Part shown: in pieces, positions 1 through 12,049 of the stretch | How the letters are laid out: every line of letters starts with the position of its first letter | Position numbering within the stretch: position 1 is the stretch's first letter | Assembly (NCBI RefSeq): GCF_031143425.1 | Contig: NC_090446.1 | Location: forward strand, 1,021,283,066 to 1,021,347,065 | Length of the DNA: 64,000 bases | Reading direction: 5' to 3' | Origin: Pleurodeles waltl | Taxonomy: Eukaryota; Chordata; Amphibia; Caudata; Salamandridae | Program-made: the position numbers and the translations under genes | The notes under the pieces: model-generated | The model's input: the letters and a program-made list of their open reading frames with translations, nothing else | What the model was told of the DNA's origin: nothing | Databases searched by the model: none

Positions 1-2525
1 GGATTAGGAATTATAGGGGGTATACTCCTGTCCCTTGATGTTGCAGCAAAACTGGCTCTAAGGCCCCCTTTGAGAAGGCAGTGGATGTCTTGCTGGAGAA
101 CGGTGAGGTGGGTCTGAGATAGCCTGTGAGTGCGAGGGGGCATATTGGAGGGAGTGGTGATAAACACTAGACAATACCCATGTTAGATATTGGAAAGGAC
201 CTATTGGTCCGTTGTGACGTTGACCCATTGTGAGTGAAAGTGTTGAATGCTTCCACTGACAGGTGTTGAATGTGCAGGAGGCAGATGGAGGTAGTCCCTG
301 CTTTGCTGCGGAGGAAGAGCCGCTGGAGGCAGAACTCTTCCCTTGTCCCTTATTGGTGTTACCTCTATAGGAGTCTCTGTAGAAACCTCTGGAGTAAATG
401 GTTTGAGACTACCTGGAATGGGATGCAGACGTTTCAGATGGAGTGGTTTTGAAGGAACCTCTAAAACTTGGTCGACGAAAAGTGCCTCTTTGTGTGGGAG
501 ACTGAAGGGCACCCATGACTTTTGCTGTGTCTATATCTTTTTAGGCTTCTCAAGGGTAGCATCCACTTCAGGCCCAAAATAGATGCTTCTAATCGAGGGG
601 TAAATTAAGGACCTATTGTTGAACTTTGGGCTTGAAATCTGAACAGCGCAGCCAAGGTTGCCTTCGGAGTAAGACACTAGTGGTTATGCCACGTGCAGCT
701 GTGTCAGCGGCGTCTAAGGCACGGCGAATGGAGTTATTTGAGATTGTTTGCCCTTCTGCAACTATTTGTTGTCCTTTTTTTCAGTACTCATCTGGTAAGA
801 CCTGGAGGAGCGCCTCTATTTTGTCTCAGTGAGCCCTGTCATATCTGGCCATTAGTGCTTGTGAACTGGCGACATGCGAAAGACTGGCTGCCTGTGCGGA
901 AACCCTTTTTTGCCTGCTGCGTCAATTTTCTTGGTCTCCTTCATAGGAGGAGGAGACTCCCCAATCGACTGGCTGTTGGCATGCTTTTGTGCTGTGGTAG
1001 CGACAAGTGAGTCAGGAGGGTCCTGAGACCTCATACATACTGGGTCAGAAGGAGCAGATTTATACATTTTATCGACTCTAGGAGTGATAACTCTAGAACG
1101 GATGGGCTCCTTAAAAATTTACTCAGCCTGACAGAGCATACCATTGAGCACTAGTAGAAAATGAATATCCTTATGTGTGGAAGGGTATCGAAAATGAAGT
1201 ATTGTATGACGGGGTCTCTATGCAGTTCTACATTATGAAATGCAGCTGCTCGTGCTGCTACATGATGGTATGAAGTGGTATCCTCTGGTGGGGAGTGGCG
1301 TGCAGGATAGAGACCTGGATCACTGGAGGTGAAAGGATCCGGATCACAGGCATCCCAAGGGTCTGTGTCATGGGGTGTCCTACCTAAACCCTCTCCAGGT
1401 GATAAAGGGGAGCCCAGAGAAGGATTACCTCTCGGAATAGGAGAGGCAGGAGAATGAGAAGGAGAGGGAGTAGGAGGGGAAGGAGAAGGCTGGGAAGGTG
1501 CAAAGGGTGAAGGAGGTGGTGGAAAAGGCCTTTGTTGTGGACTAGTGGCCTTGTCTTTGATTTTGTTCTTCTGAGGTGGAGTGTCCAAAGCTTCCTGGAA
1601 GGAAATCTTCCTTTTCAAAAGTACAGGTGGAGATGCAATGTTACCTTGTACCCTCCTGGATATGGACTGACAAGCATCCATAGCTTCCAATGTGGGTTCC
1701 AATGGAGAAGGAAAAGCAGAAGACCAGCTTGAGTCCTCCTGTTCCGATGATTTCGGTTCTGTGTTTTTCGGCACCGAAGATTTTGGGCGGTGCAACTTGC
1801 TCGGCACCGAAGTGGAGACTGAAGGAGTTCGGCTCAGAGCCGAAGCTTGAATCGAGATTGAGACAATCTTTCGGTCTGATGAGAAGGAGGTCGAAGCCAA
1901 AAGACGATGGATTGGTCTTGACAATTGTTTTCGGGGGTAGGGCAGCCAAAGTATCCTTCCGATTCCGACCATGGCCTGGTGGCAGTGCAGACCAGTGACC
2001 TCAAGCAGAGGCCTTTTAAGGGTCTTGGGGTGGACAGAAGGAGACACTTTACTCACAGGTTGCGCCGAGGTAATCTCATAACTCTCAAAGTCCAATTGAA
2101 TGTAGATGTTGGAACAGTCCTGGATGGAAAGAGCCTCCTCCTCCTGCTAGGGCTCCTCCTGTCCTGTGCGTGTTACTCTCCAAAGATGTCTGGAGTGTAG
2201 CCCAGGGTTCTGTGCACTATTTACAATCCACGTGCTCTTCGGTCCCAAAGCGTCTTCTTCGTTCGAAGCGATTTACATGCGTCATCGGGAGAGAGGCTGA
2301 GATTACACACCAGATGTTGGTCTGTGTGTGGAAATTTTGTGTGCCACTTACAGCAGAAATAGAATGGAGTCAATGCCCATGCGCACTATCACCGAGAGGA
2401 GTCACTCAACCCTGTGACTCGAAACACTTCTTTGAGGAAAATCAACTTGCACCAATCCAGACCCAACACTAGATGGCAGGAGTATGGAGAGCATGTGTAT
2501 ATACAGCTACAAATGGCATTGAACA
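1..2525 (-). mobile_element. DIRS retroelement, 5' part with decayed gag, runs off the left edge
   Basis: The right end (about 2350-2525) matches the terminal repeat of the full DIRS at 43453-49328. It has the same order of a GCGCA segment, GAGTCACT, GTGACTCGAAA, CTTCTTTGAGGAAAA and AGACCCAACACTAGATGGC. Inside, on the minus strand, are fragments of the same Gag: a Pro/Ser-rich region then ARAAAFHNVELH (1151-2095), and MYKSAPSDPV with the ANSQSIGESPPP stretch (852-1067). The corresponding parts of the full copy read ARAALFHNVELH and ANSHTSGDAPPP. Several frame breaks and stops separate the pieces. RT, RNase H and recombinase would lie left of the window. The copy is clearly older than the one at 43453. 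Confidence 0.85.
1151..2095 (-). pseudogene. DIRS Gag-like ORF, N-terminal and central part, broken
   Basis: The 314-residue frame is rich in Ser and Pro and carries AARAAAFHNVELHRDPV near its C-terminus, which lines up with ARAALFHNVELHSEQV of the complete DIRS Gag. After that point the frame runs into unrelated residues and a stop, while the next part of Gag (852-1067) lies in another frame. The usual Gag role is packaging of element RNA into cytoplasmic particles. No ATPase or zinc-knuckle motif is visible here. Confidence 0.6.
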
Positions 2526-2966
2526 AGGCCACTGTTACAAGCAATGTTGAAGAAAAAGACACTCAGATGAACACTTCAACCGAAAGTATCATTCTCTTAA
2601 CTGACGTAAGGAAGGGCAAGTCTAACTCTAAAGGGCTGTAGAGCTGTCTTCTTGGATTCACCCCTTCGAACTCCGTGTCTCTGATTAGCCGCAGATAGCA
2701 TCAATGGCAATACTAACACTCCTCATATTGTCCTGGATTTCCCATGCTGGTGTACTGCCACTTGGTTCAGCAAGTTTGTCTGACATCTCTGATCTGCGGC
2801 ATCCCCTTGGCTGCTCATCTATTTTGGTATGGAGGTCATTTGTGTATGCAGCGCATTCTCATTAAGAACTCATGCATTTACTAGTACAGCTTATTTAAGT
2901 GTATTAAAACGAAGAGAGGCTACTGAATAAAAGCGGAGTTAAAGGTGGTATTAAGCACAGAGGTAC
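2526..2966. other. MAP2K6 intron, nothing recognised
   Basis: This is AT-rich sequence between the DIRS right end and the MAP2K6 exon. It includes the first bases after the splice donor. No coding or repeat family was recognised. Confidence 0.5.
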
Positions 2967-3086
2967 CTCTCTAAACAGTGCTCCGTAAAAGGTAACTGTG
3001 AAGTCGCAGTCCACTGTTCGCATGGAGATGTCCAAGTCCATCAGTAACCGCTTCTGTTCCTGGGTGTTCACAGTTGCTCGGATGCG
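2967..3086 (-). CDS. MAP2K6: MAP2K6 internal coding exon (kinase N-lobe, after the ATP-site Lys)
   Basis: Read on the minus strand, this 120-bp block encodes 40 residues that begin RIRATVNTQEQK and end TVTFYGALFRE. This is the part of the dual-specificity kinase MKK6 that directly follows the ATP-binding Lys and contains the alpha-C region. MKK6 phosphorylates p38 MAP kinases on the Thr and Tyr of their TGY loop. The exon is bordered by an acceptor AG at 3087-3088 with a T-rich tract upstream and by a donor GT at 2965-2966, and both ends are in phase 0. Its reading frame continues exactly from the exon at 26238-26351. From memory of the vertebrate proteins, NTQ replaces NSQ and CDF replaces CPF; MAP2K3 is the only close alternative. 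It has no stops or gaps and looks like a working exon. Confidence 0.93.
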
Positions 3087-3239
3087 CTACAAAAAGATAA
3101 GTGACAAGTTTGAGATGCAGTGATACTTAAAAAGAACAGGGTGTCAGAAAAATGCAACCAAATGCATACTATAAAAGGATGAAAAGAATTTGGTTATCTC
3201 TCCCCTAGTAAGCTAGACCAGTGCCTATTGACTTTGAAT

Positions 3240-3795
3240 GAGCTGCTGAGCAGCATTTTCAGTACCTCTAACTATGTATTATTCTCTACTGATGAAGGAC
3301 TACAATCCTGAAACATGAGTTTATGTCTAGAGATATGCAGCACTGGCTGCACCAAACATGGTGAAAGCAAAAGATTGTTTAATGGAAGTAAGTGTTACCA
3401 AACACTGCATTTACCACAATGCATCTGAGTGAACTGGGTGCTGGGATTTCATGCAATAAGCTCCTATCCTGTTTTTTTATTTTTTACAATTAGGTTGTTA
3501 AGCTGGCGAGCTCTGAGTGATGCACCTGAGCTGAAGGTGTGGTACTGTGGACTGAAAAGACTGTTGGTCATCATTTCCAGCAGCCCTAACTGTATGAGTT
3601 AGTCTCTACTGATGAAAGTCAAATATCCTGAAACATAAACTTATGTCTAGAAACACCCAGCACTGGCTGCACCAACCACTGTGAAAACTAAAGTTTAAGC
3701 TTTACCATGGACTGTATTTGCCAGAATGCGTTTGAGTAAAATGGGTGCTGGGGTGTCAAGGCAATGTGCTCCTGATCTGGTTTTGTTCGACAACT
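3240..3795. repeat. Two diverged direct copies of a roughly 235-bp unit, period about 320 bp
   Basis: The blocks starting CTCTACTGATGAA at 3284 and 3604 share long runs, including TTATGTCTAG, CAGCACTGGCTGCACCAA and GGGTGCTGGG. They run to about 3475 and 3795. The units differ by many substitutions. I do not recognise the family, which may be a SINE or a decayed element terminus. Confidence 0.6.
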
Positions 3796-3839
3796 CAACA
3801 CATCTTATCAGCTAAAGCAAAGTACTATACCTACACTAT

Positions 3840-4510
3840 CAGTGAACTCACAATAGAAGCAAGGTGCTCTTCAAGACAATCAAGAACTACATAAACTCCC
3901 TGCTGGACTCTCCTATCCACACTCCACAGAGAAGCATTATACCATCAACAACTTCTTCAGTGAAGAAATACAGATCAGCCAATACGTCGACAACACTAAG
4001 TCTACCTCTATTCTTAACATCGGCCCCTTCTCATAGAATCCCGCAAGGATCATCCTTCAAAACCTCTCGCTCAAAGATTTCACCAACAAAGTCCTTCAAA
4101 GACCTCCTCCTTCAAGAAAGCTCTCTGTCAACAGCACACACCCCTACCTCATTATTGGTAATGCCTCCCTCACTCAAGCTATCTTCCAAGACGCTTTCAA
4201 GACAAACCATATCCATCAACTCCTAAAGAAAATCTACACTAGACCCTAATGACCTGGCAAATCACTCACCTACCTTTCACTGCAAGATTATTGAAAAAGC
4301 AGGTTAGACTCCACTTCAAGATCACATCAATGCTACCCATTTCCAGCACACCTACCAACTTATGTTTGGCTCGTGATACAAAAAACAGTATCTTGTACAT
4401 CACAGACAATGCATCCCTGAGCATAGTGAAGATTCCCCCGTCTCCTGAAAGAATACATCCAGAAGTCACAATTACTGCATTAACAACTCCCCAAACTGTT
4501 TAAAAGGTTG
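3840..4510 (+). pseudogene. LINE reverse transcriptase scrap, L2/CR1-like
   Basis: The plus strand carries broken frames. One has a LFKTIKNYINSLL-type linker at about 3864. Another, at about 4235-4320, reads LDPNDLANHSP and then CKIIEKA, which resembles the LDPxDxANYRPxxNLPF and KIIEK block at the start of the L2/CR1 RT finger. Later frames with a TETAL-like region are unreadable. Shifts occur every 50-100 bp. I infer an old, truncated non-LTR element. The catalytic RT motifs are not present. Confidence 0.4.
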
Positions 4511-5739
4511 GTGTCGCTCACACACTGCAGAGAAACATTAGAAAGACACACCTCTGCACAGATCAGACACTTTCAGCAGACGCACACTTGGGCATTCACA
4601 CACAGGCTATGCATAGACAAACATCTTTGCAACAAAAATAAAATAAAAACACCCATCCACTTTGTAGAGACTCGTGCAAACAGCACAGGCATACTGCAGA
4701 CATATATGTGCAGACGGATACACATATATCCTCTGAAGGGAGGGACTCCTTACAGAGAAAGATACACACACACACACCACCCCCCCCCCGCGAACAGACA
4801 TTCTGCAGAGACGCATTTTTTTTAGGCATGCACATACAGACACAAACAAACGGCATCACCAGGCAAACTTTCTGTAGAAAATGCTCACCTCCAGCAAGTC
4901 TCCCTTGCAGCAAACACACCAAGACAGTGGTTTAGACTGCAAGCTGTACAGAGGTGATGCACGGAGAAAAATTAAGGTTTTGTATGTGGAGTTTAGTGGG
5001 ACTGGCTTGATGGGTTCAGACTGTTGCTAGAGATTTGGTGGAGCGTGAGGTGCCCCAGGGTTTCAGACTGTACATTCAGGGGCAGGCCATTAATAATGTT
5101 TTTATAGTATCAGGGGCCAAGGGAGCAAAGAGCTAGGAGTAGGTCCCCCGAAGGGAACAGATATGTTGAGAAGCTGCATAACAGAGCCACAAATTGAGTC
5201 AGAGGGAGAAGCATCACAGACGCAGAAATACCAGGGAGCACCAGGTGACGCAGGTGGGGCCAAAGGGTCATTCATTATGGGACGAGAGGTTAGCAAACTG
5301 CTTAGGTCAGGGATTTGAACAGCTGAGATGAATGGTTCCAGTTCATGTCCCCTATGTCTGGCCTCTTACAATTATGTGGTAGATGTGATCTCCTCCCTCA
5401 TGTTGCTGCCCCTCCTAAACTCTCGGGAATACAGTATTCTTCAGCTGTGGGGGAAAAATGCAAAGAAGGCTGTTTGAGGATTCATAGTCTCACTTTCAAG
5501 AGCTCCACAGTGCCTGCTCCTGTTTCCACATCCAAGTGGTGTTCTCCAATTGGAAGAAAGGCTTTACCTGGGGGATGGCAGAGGATTTCCCCTGTCAATC
5601 CTAGTCTAGATTTTAAGTAAAGACTTTTGGCCAGTTGGAGGCTTTGACATATTTTCCAAATGTACAGAGATTCATATCTGCCTTCCTGACTGGCTGTGAT
5701 CACCAGAGTGCCAGAACTTTTCCACTGCTTACCGAATTT
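4511..5739. other. Intron with CA-rich low complexity, otherwise unrecognised
   Basis: The stretch 4520-4930 is enriched in ACAC and CAGA words, including a short CA run followed by a C run near 4766-4790. The apparent ORFs on both strands here come from this skewed composition. Nothing was recognised in 4931-5739. Confidence 0.5.
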
Positions 5740-5740
5740 A

Positions 5741-5808
5741 GGGCCAGATGTACCAAAGGATTTTACCCATTCTATGTCTATGGGAAAAAGCATTCGTACA
5801 TATGGCCC
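5741..5808. mobile_element. 68-bp palindromic MITE, Harbinger-like, TTA target duplication
   Basis: The element begins GGGCCAGATGTACCAAAGG and ends in its imperfect inverse (GTACATATGGCCC), with arms of about 30 bp around TATGTCTATGGG. The trinucleotide TTA flanks both sides (5738-5740 and 5809-5811). A TWA target duplication is typical of PIF/Harbinger elements. It has no coding capacity. Confidence 0.75.
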
Positions 5809-5811
5809 TTA

Positions 5812-6365
5812 ATGTCTAGTTGTCCATCGGATAACAAACAATATACTTTAACAAAACAAAACAAAAAACACGTATTGGGTGTAAGGCGATCCAAATCCCC
5901 CTCTTCGATCCTATAACAGCCACCCAGTGGACAAAAGACCTTCACCGAGGAATTCCTTAAGTACAGCACTGTTAACTAATTTTGGCATATTATTCAATTT
6001 TCCTATTCTACTTCCGCCAAGGAAAGGATGATGATAGCGCACACATTTCTCACAATTCCTTCCTAACCGGCATTAACCTAGTTCAACAATGTAGCACCAC
6101 TCTGGACCTAATGTCCCCCTCCAAAAAAAAATAAAAAAATTCAGAGATCACCTCAACACGCCATCACATGATAAACCAGAGGCTGCAATGATAAAACTCT
6201 GGAGACATACGCTACATGAGTATTATTGACTAGCATGGTAACAATACCTGTAGGAAAGAACAACCTTCGAGCATTTTTAGAACGGTGTGCTGTAGCTGAA
6301 CACATTACCTACATTCGGTAACACTCTTTCTGGGAGAGACTCTTATATAAACACAGATTACTGAC
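5812..6365. other. Intron, nothing recognised
   Basis: AT-rich sequence with an A-run near 6123-6140. No coding similarity or repeat structure was found by eye. Confidence 0.4.
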
Positions 6366-6687
6366 ATTCTGAATATTCCACAGGCGTCACACTGAATCTG
6401 GAAACGTTTCTGTAGTACCTTTGCGCGCCAGAAGGTGGTGCTATGTGACTCTGCTCTGAGGTTGTTTCGCTATGAAAGTAACATGTGGGGCCTATGTAAG
6501 CCCAACTCCTGCGCGCTGGCATCAGTTCTCACCGCCCCCAGAGGTGAAGCCCCAAATGCAGACTGATAGGCCAGTGTGCAGATTCCTAGATTTGGGATAT
6601 TAATAATGAGAAGAGTCCAATCATATAACTCAGAGGATGGGACATTTGTGGAGGAATCCACGACTAAAGTCGCTACTAGAAAGAGCT

Positions 6688-7430
6688 TTACTGAACATAA
6701 GTAACTTGTTCTTCTAGCAGCAGATTCCTCACCTTTTGAATAGATATCAAAGAATTACCTATGGGAAATGGGCCTGTGAATGGACTCAAACTAGAAACTC
6801 CTGCAGGACCAAGTGCGCAAAGTGCCCTTCTCGGCGAACTTGGCTGTCCAGACAATAGTGCTTCATGAATGCATGGAGGGCTGCCCACATAGCTGCCTGA
6901 AAGCTGTCTAGGACAAGGACTGGGTGATAACGCAGAGGTAGCAGCCCTCCTGGAAGCTATTTTGCCAATGCACAGCATATCTCAATGAAGAGCACAATCC
7001 AGCAGGAAATGGCTGTCTTCTGTATTGCCTTACCTTTAGTGTTAAGGAAATCCCCACAAAAAGCTGATCATCCACCCAGTGTTCTTTGGTATAATCAATG
7101 TAAAAGTTGACAGCTCTTTCGGATTCAAGCGATGGAGCCTCTTGTTCTCAGAGGGGGGAGGTGGACTACAGAACACCAGCAGGAAGATAGCCTGACCGAT
7201 GTAGAATGGCATCACAACTTTTGGTAGAAAGGAGGCTAGAGTCTGCAGAACCAGTTTTTCTGGGAAGTAGGTAGTGAATGGGGGACTGACACAGGGTCTG
7301 AAGCTCAACCACACGCCATGCCGAGATGATGGCAAAGAGGAACACCATCTGGTAAGGAGCGATAATGGACAGCTGTGAAGCACCTCAACTGCAGTGCACA
7401 TCAAATGATTAAAGACTAGATTAAAGTCCG
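6688..7430 (-). pseudogene. DIRS tyrosine recombinase remnant (second lineage)
   Basis: One frame near 6800-6880 gives AALHAFMKHYCLDSQ, which contains the nucleophilic Tyr context seen in the better copy (TFTKHYCID). Another frame near 7050-7140 gives HRLNPKEL and, after a shift, VDDQLFVG-like residues, the region before the catalytic HxxR. Family members cut and rejoin DNA through a Tyr-phosphate bond to integrate the circular element. At least three frame changes break this copy. Confidence 0.6.
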
Positions 7431-8874
7431 ATTAGGGATTAGGGAATTACAATGTGAGGGAGGCAGAAACATGTGTTGAAGCTATTTAAAAAATGCATCC
7501 CATCTGGTTACGGAAAAAATGAAGTTTGATCAGGCAAAAGTAAGAAGGCCGAAATAACCTAATGATAGCCCTTAACCCTGCCCAAAGCAAACCCGTGCAA
7601 GACAAGAGACAAAAACAACTGAACGTCGGATAACTTAGCCTGAAGAGGTCAATGTGGCATGTGCCACACCAAACCACAACTTTTTACCAGCGACAGGTAT
7701 ATACAGTTTTCATCAAGCAACTCTTGGCTGCCAAGATGACATCAACTATCGGCGGGAGAAGGTCGAAGGTGTTCAGCTGTTGCAACTCTATCTCCATTCA
7801 CGAATATGGAGAAAGCAAAGGCCTAGGTGCAGAACCCAATCTTGTTGTTGCAACAGTAGGTCATTTTGGAGGGGCAGCCTGAAAGGAGGACATATGTTGA
7901 AATCCAGGAGTTCTGGATACTATACTCTCCCATGCCTAATCTGGAGCCAATAGGATGACCTTGTCGGTCCTAATCTTCTTGATAACTCAGGGCAAGAGTG
8001 GTATCGGTGAAAGGCACACAGGAATCCCGAGATCCACTGAAGCCAGAATGCATCTCTGAGCGAGCAACACCTTGGAAACTCCAATGCGCAGAAGTGCTGA
8101 AATTGTGCGTTCTTGGCGATGGCGAACAGATCGAGCAAAGATTCTTCACATTCGTAGAAGGGGCCTTGTGACACTTCCAGGTGCAACTACCACTTGTGAT
8201 CCGCTAAGCATCAACAGCTGAGTTTGAATGCCCTGGCTTTCAAGAAGCCTGGCAGGTGGTTCGCTAGCAGGACAATTACCTGGTGGTACAGCCATTTCCA
8301 AAGATGCAACGTATCCTTGCAAAGTCTGATACCCACTACGCTTTACTTGTTGCGATACCTCACGATGGTGGTGTTGTCAGTGAGAACCTAAGCCAGCCTC
8401 CCCTTGATGAACAAAGGCTTTGAGTTCCAAGTGATGACCTTCATCTTCAGCAGAATGAGTGAAACTGGGACTCTGCCGGAGACCGGAGGTCTCTGATCTC
8501 TAACTCTCCCAGACTGTTGCCTCAACCCAGAAGCGATACATCTGTCATGACTGGAAGCACTGGGTCGGGTAGAAAGAGGGGTCTGCTTCTACCTCAGACT
8601 TTGCTGAGCACCCAGCACTGCAGATCTTTTGCAGTCTTTTCCAAAATCTGAATATGGCCTGAGAGGTTCCCTTAATGTTTAGCCCAATGGGACTTCAGAT
8701 CCCATTGCATAAACTGCATATACCACCTGTCATGCTTTACCAGCAGGATGCAAGAGGCCATCATCCCTAGTAGCCTTAAAGTCAAAAATCCAGAACCGGG
8801 ACTGAAAGATCACGATCATAGCCTCAATGTCTTGGACTATCTTTCACAGGGGAAAGGAACAAAACCGAATCATG

Positions 8875-9451
8875 TCAAGTGGCTCTGATGAAAGGAAGTG
8901 TTTGAAAAAGAGTCAGGTGTAACTCCAGCACACTAATAGAGAACCCCAGGGATGACAGGAGGACTTCCATAGTCTGGAGGTGGTTGATGACTGCCTGGGA
9001 CGAGCCCACCTTCAGCAACCACTCATCAAGGTAGGGGAAGACTGGTACCCCTGACCTCTGAAGGTGTACTGTCACTACCACCATCAGTTTTGTGAACACC
9101 CGAGGGGCACTGATGAAACCAAAGGGGAGCACCTCAAACTGAAAATGCTCATGTCCCACTAAAAAACGCAAATAGTGTCAGTAGAGCGGCAGGATGGGAA
9201 TATGTAAATAGCTGCCCTGCAGGTCCAACGCCACCGTCCTTTCCCAAGGATCGAGTGTGGATAACAGGTAGGCCTAGGGTGAGCATTCTGAATTGCTCCT
9301 TCCAAAGGAAGGCATTAAGAGGGCTCAGGTCTAAGACAGGCAGCAGGCTTCCATCTCTCTTGGGCACTTGAAGGTAGCCGGAATAACAACCACATCCTAG
9401 TTCTGGCACTGGCATCCTCTCAACAGCCCCTTTGTCCAAAAGGGCTTGCAT
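8875..9451 (-). pseudogene. DIRS reverse transcriptase remnant (second lineage)
   Basis: Two overlapping frames cover the RT. The upstream frame (9149-9451) has VPKRDGSLLPVLDLSPLNAF, the DIRS finger block. The downstream frame (8875-9171) has FQFEVLPFGFISAPRVFTKL and VFPYLDEWLLK. The catalytic YLDD of active elements is YLDE here, so the second Asp is lost as well as the frame. The pieces join at about 9150-9170 through a shift. Confidence 0.8.
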
Positions 9452-9898
9452 TTCCTTTTGCTAAATGAAAAGATGGGACTCCATCAATTACTGCAAGGAT
9501 GGCTGGGATGCAGCAGGGAGAAAGGAAGGGTTAGGCATACACCTTGTGAACAAATATTTTTAACCCACCTATTTGATGTTATGGCTCACCAATCTGGAAA
9601 GCAAATTGATGGATTCTGTATGCCATCGGGGAGCTGCACTCCAGTAAGTGCACATTAAAAAGGTTTTGCATGTTGGCCTGCAGGGGGGCATGCTAGATGA
9701 GCAGCTCATTGACCTTGGTTGCGGGAGCGGTGGGCACCACAGCCTGACTGTATAGGGAACCTCGGTCAAAGCCAATAAAAGAGCAGTGGAATTGTTATAG
9801 TTGGCAAGGTCGGGCAGACAAGACCAGAGAAAGTGCAATAGGCCTGCACTCTTTAAAACACTCTGGAGGAGAATGAGTCGTATCCCTAACCAGGTAAA

Positions 9899-10162
9899 CT
9901 AGATATTGCCTGAGAAGCACTGGAAGTACTGGACTTCGCCCATGAACCCAGACAATCTTAGCCATGCATGGTGATGAATGGTAACATTGGTGTTGATGGC
10001 TGGCTTAATGGAGTTTCTGGTGTCCAAACTACAAAGAAACATGAACTTGACCGCATCACAACCATATAAAATCATCAGAGTAGAAACAGGTTGAAGATCT
10101 TCAGGACACCAGGGAAGATGTGTCCCGCAGAGTACCAAAGAGCGTGAGAATAGCATCTCCAC
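9899..10162 (-). pseudogene. DIRS Gag remnant with conserved HHAWLRLSGF block
   Basis: The frame carries TNVTIHHHAWLRLSGF, which matches TSVTIRRHAWLRTSGF in the full DIRS Gag and VALRCHAWLRLTGF in the copy at 54974. This is the best conserved stretch of Gag in all the window's DIRS copies. Gag pieces continue upstream in several frames to about 11100. Confidence 0.65.
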
Positions 10163-11180
10163 AAGCAGCTGGAATTAACTGAGTGAAGTACCAGACTGGC
10201 AGAGGAAAACATCTGTTTCCAAAACATTTAAAAGCTCAGATTTCCTGTCGAAGAGTAGCAGAGAAAGTCTTGGGTTTATCCCTGCTTGTGGAAGATTTCC
10301 ACCACTACATTTTGGGGCAAAGGTGTTGTGAGAGAAAAGCAGGGATGCCTGGACGAGAGCAATGGTGCCTGGCAGTTTGTCAAAAGACCCAGTGACCAGA
10401 ACAAGGTTTGTCCCAAGCCAATAATGTATCCTTCAGAGTCTTGTTAAATGGGAGAATGGGATCAGGTGTTTTCCCCAGCTGGAGGACTCCTGTCAAAATG
10501 CTGGGCTTAAACTCCAAGCTAGGGAGCTTGGGGACAAGCACTTCAGCCACGGTACCTATCACTATGGCATGGGAAGCAAACTTCTCTGTGGCCAGTCCAG
10601 GGGGTGATAGTAGACCAATTTCCTAGAAGATATCTCTAGCTTCTTGTATATCACTGTACCAATTATCAGCATGGGTGGGGTGTGAGACCTCATCACCCAG
10701 GTCATAGTCTTTGTCAGAGTCTGTACCAGAAAGAACAGTCTTCGTCAGAGTCTGTAAAAGGGAATGCAATGTGTGTTGTCTCTCTTATGAAATTAGTAAT
10801 TCAGGTGGAGGAAGTGACGCCTCACATGGCATCAGGTGTGACTTTGGTCTAGGTCGGACCAGCATCGATTTAGTGTAGCAGAGAACTATCAAGAAATCGA
10901 AGGAGTCAGCATCAGCATCAAAGTCCTCGGACTGGCATAGGCCTTGTTGTCAGAAGCAGGGTTGGAAGGAGAACAGGAGGCAAGACTGGCTCTGAGGGTC
11001 CAACTGGCACGGAGGGGGAACCTGCCGGTGATTTTCCAAATGGAAGGCCTTTTGGCTGCTTGGGGCCCAAAGGCATGCCAGAGTTAGTCAGCAGGTATCC
11101 AAAGATGCTACCTGATAAGTTTTCTGGTCTAGCCCAGCACCCAGGGAATATTCAGAAATTAGGAATCAGCAGCTAGAAGT

Positions 11181-11690
11181 CTCAATCAGAAAGAATATGT
11201 ACCATGTTAGCATTGACCTTCCCTCCTGAAAACAAAACTAATTGCACTAGAGAACTTCCAGATCTTATAATCTCCTCTTATCAAAGAATCTATATACAAA
11301 CAAGTACGTCCACACTTGTCAAAACCTTGAGGATCAGAAAAACCAGAGCCAAGCACACACCTCTTAAACCTGCAGAGAAAAAAAATGTCCAAGAACATTC
11401 ATTCAGCCACTTTAATTACCTCCATTCCTAGAACTACAAAACCTTTGGAGAAGGCCCCCCCTAAAAACTCCAACATCACATTTCTCTCTAGAAATCATCC
11501 TGCACTCTCTAACCAAGAATTGCTGAAACATATGTTCCCTTTCGGTTACAAATCATCAACTCCAGCTTAAACCAGGTATCTCTCCTGGATGGATTAAGGT
11601 AGGCCTGTTGTTCCCTTATAGAGAAACCAAATGCTAACACAAAGCTGCTGACATCCAAACTATGTTTTCTCTCTGAGATCATGGAAAGAT
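11181..11690. other. Intron, nothing recognised
   Basis: A-rich sequence with two short overlapping frames that match nothing I know. It separates the DIRS right end from the inverted L1 block. Confidence 0.4.
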
Positions 11691-11842
11691 GAGTTGCAAA
11701 TCAACTGGAGGCCTAGACTTGTAATAATAAGCTAGCTAGCAGAAAGGCGTGTGTGATATGACGGGAGGGCTGACACTGCTGCTCGTCTTCCAGCTCTTTG
11801 ATCTCTTGTTTTAAGGAGTGTTCTTCGAGTTTGCAAAACATT

Positions 11843-12032
11843 GGGGGTTATTCTAACTTTGGAGGAGTGTTAATCCGTCCCAAAAGTGACGGTAAAGTGA
11901 CGGATATACCACCAGCCGTATTACGAGTTCCATAGGATATAATGGACTCGTAATACGGCTGGTGGTAAATCCGTCACTTTTCCGTCACTTTTGGGACGGA
12001 TTAACACCTCCTCCAAAGTTAGAATAACCCCC
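11843..12032. mobile_element. 190-bp nearly perfect palindromic MITE inside the L1
   Basis: The element begins GGGGGTTATTCTAACTTTGG and ends with its exact inverse. The arms of roughly 80-90 bp also pair through GTCCCAAAAGTGACGG and CCAGCCGTATTACGAG, with a short spacer around 11928-11945. It is flanked by ATT on both sides (11840-11842 and 12033-12035), a possible 3-bp target duplication. The L1 endonuclease-linker frame continues across the insertion site, which dates the MITE after the L1. Confidence 0.85.
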
Positions 12033-12049
12033 ATTGTGTGTTCAGCTGA

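Larger units (their letters stand above)
6366..11180 (-). mobile_element. Second-lineage DIRS retroelement, decayed, nearly full span
   Basis: In minus-strand order the span holds Gag-like pieces (about 9570-11100), an RT (8875-9451), an RNase H to C-terminal region (about 7920-8190) and a tyrosine recombinase (about 6690-7430). That is the DIRS order. Around 6655-6720 lies a block resembling the internal complementary region of the copy at 54974, with GTAAGTAACTTGTTCTTCTA and AGCAGATTCCTCACC. The protein sequences differ enough from the 43453 copy to call a separate lineage. Many stops and shifts are present. The end coordinates are estimates. Confidence 0.75.

Noticed and set aside
4508..4935. 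Overlapping 75-108 codon frames on both strands
   Set aside because: Caused by ACAC-rich composition; no similarity recognised.
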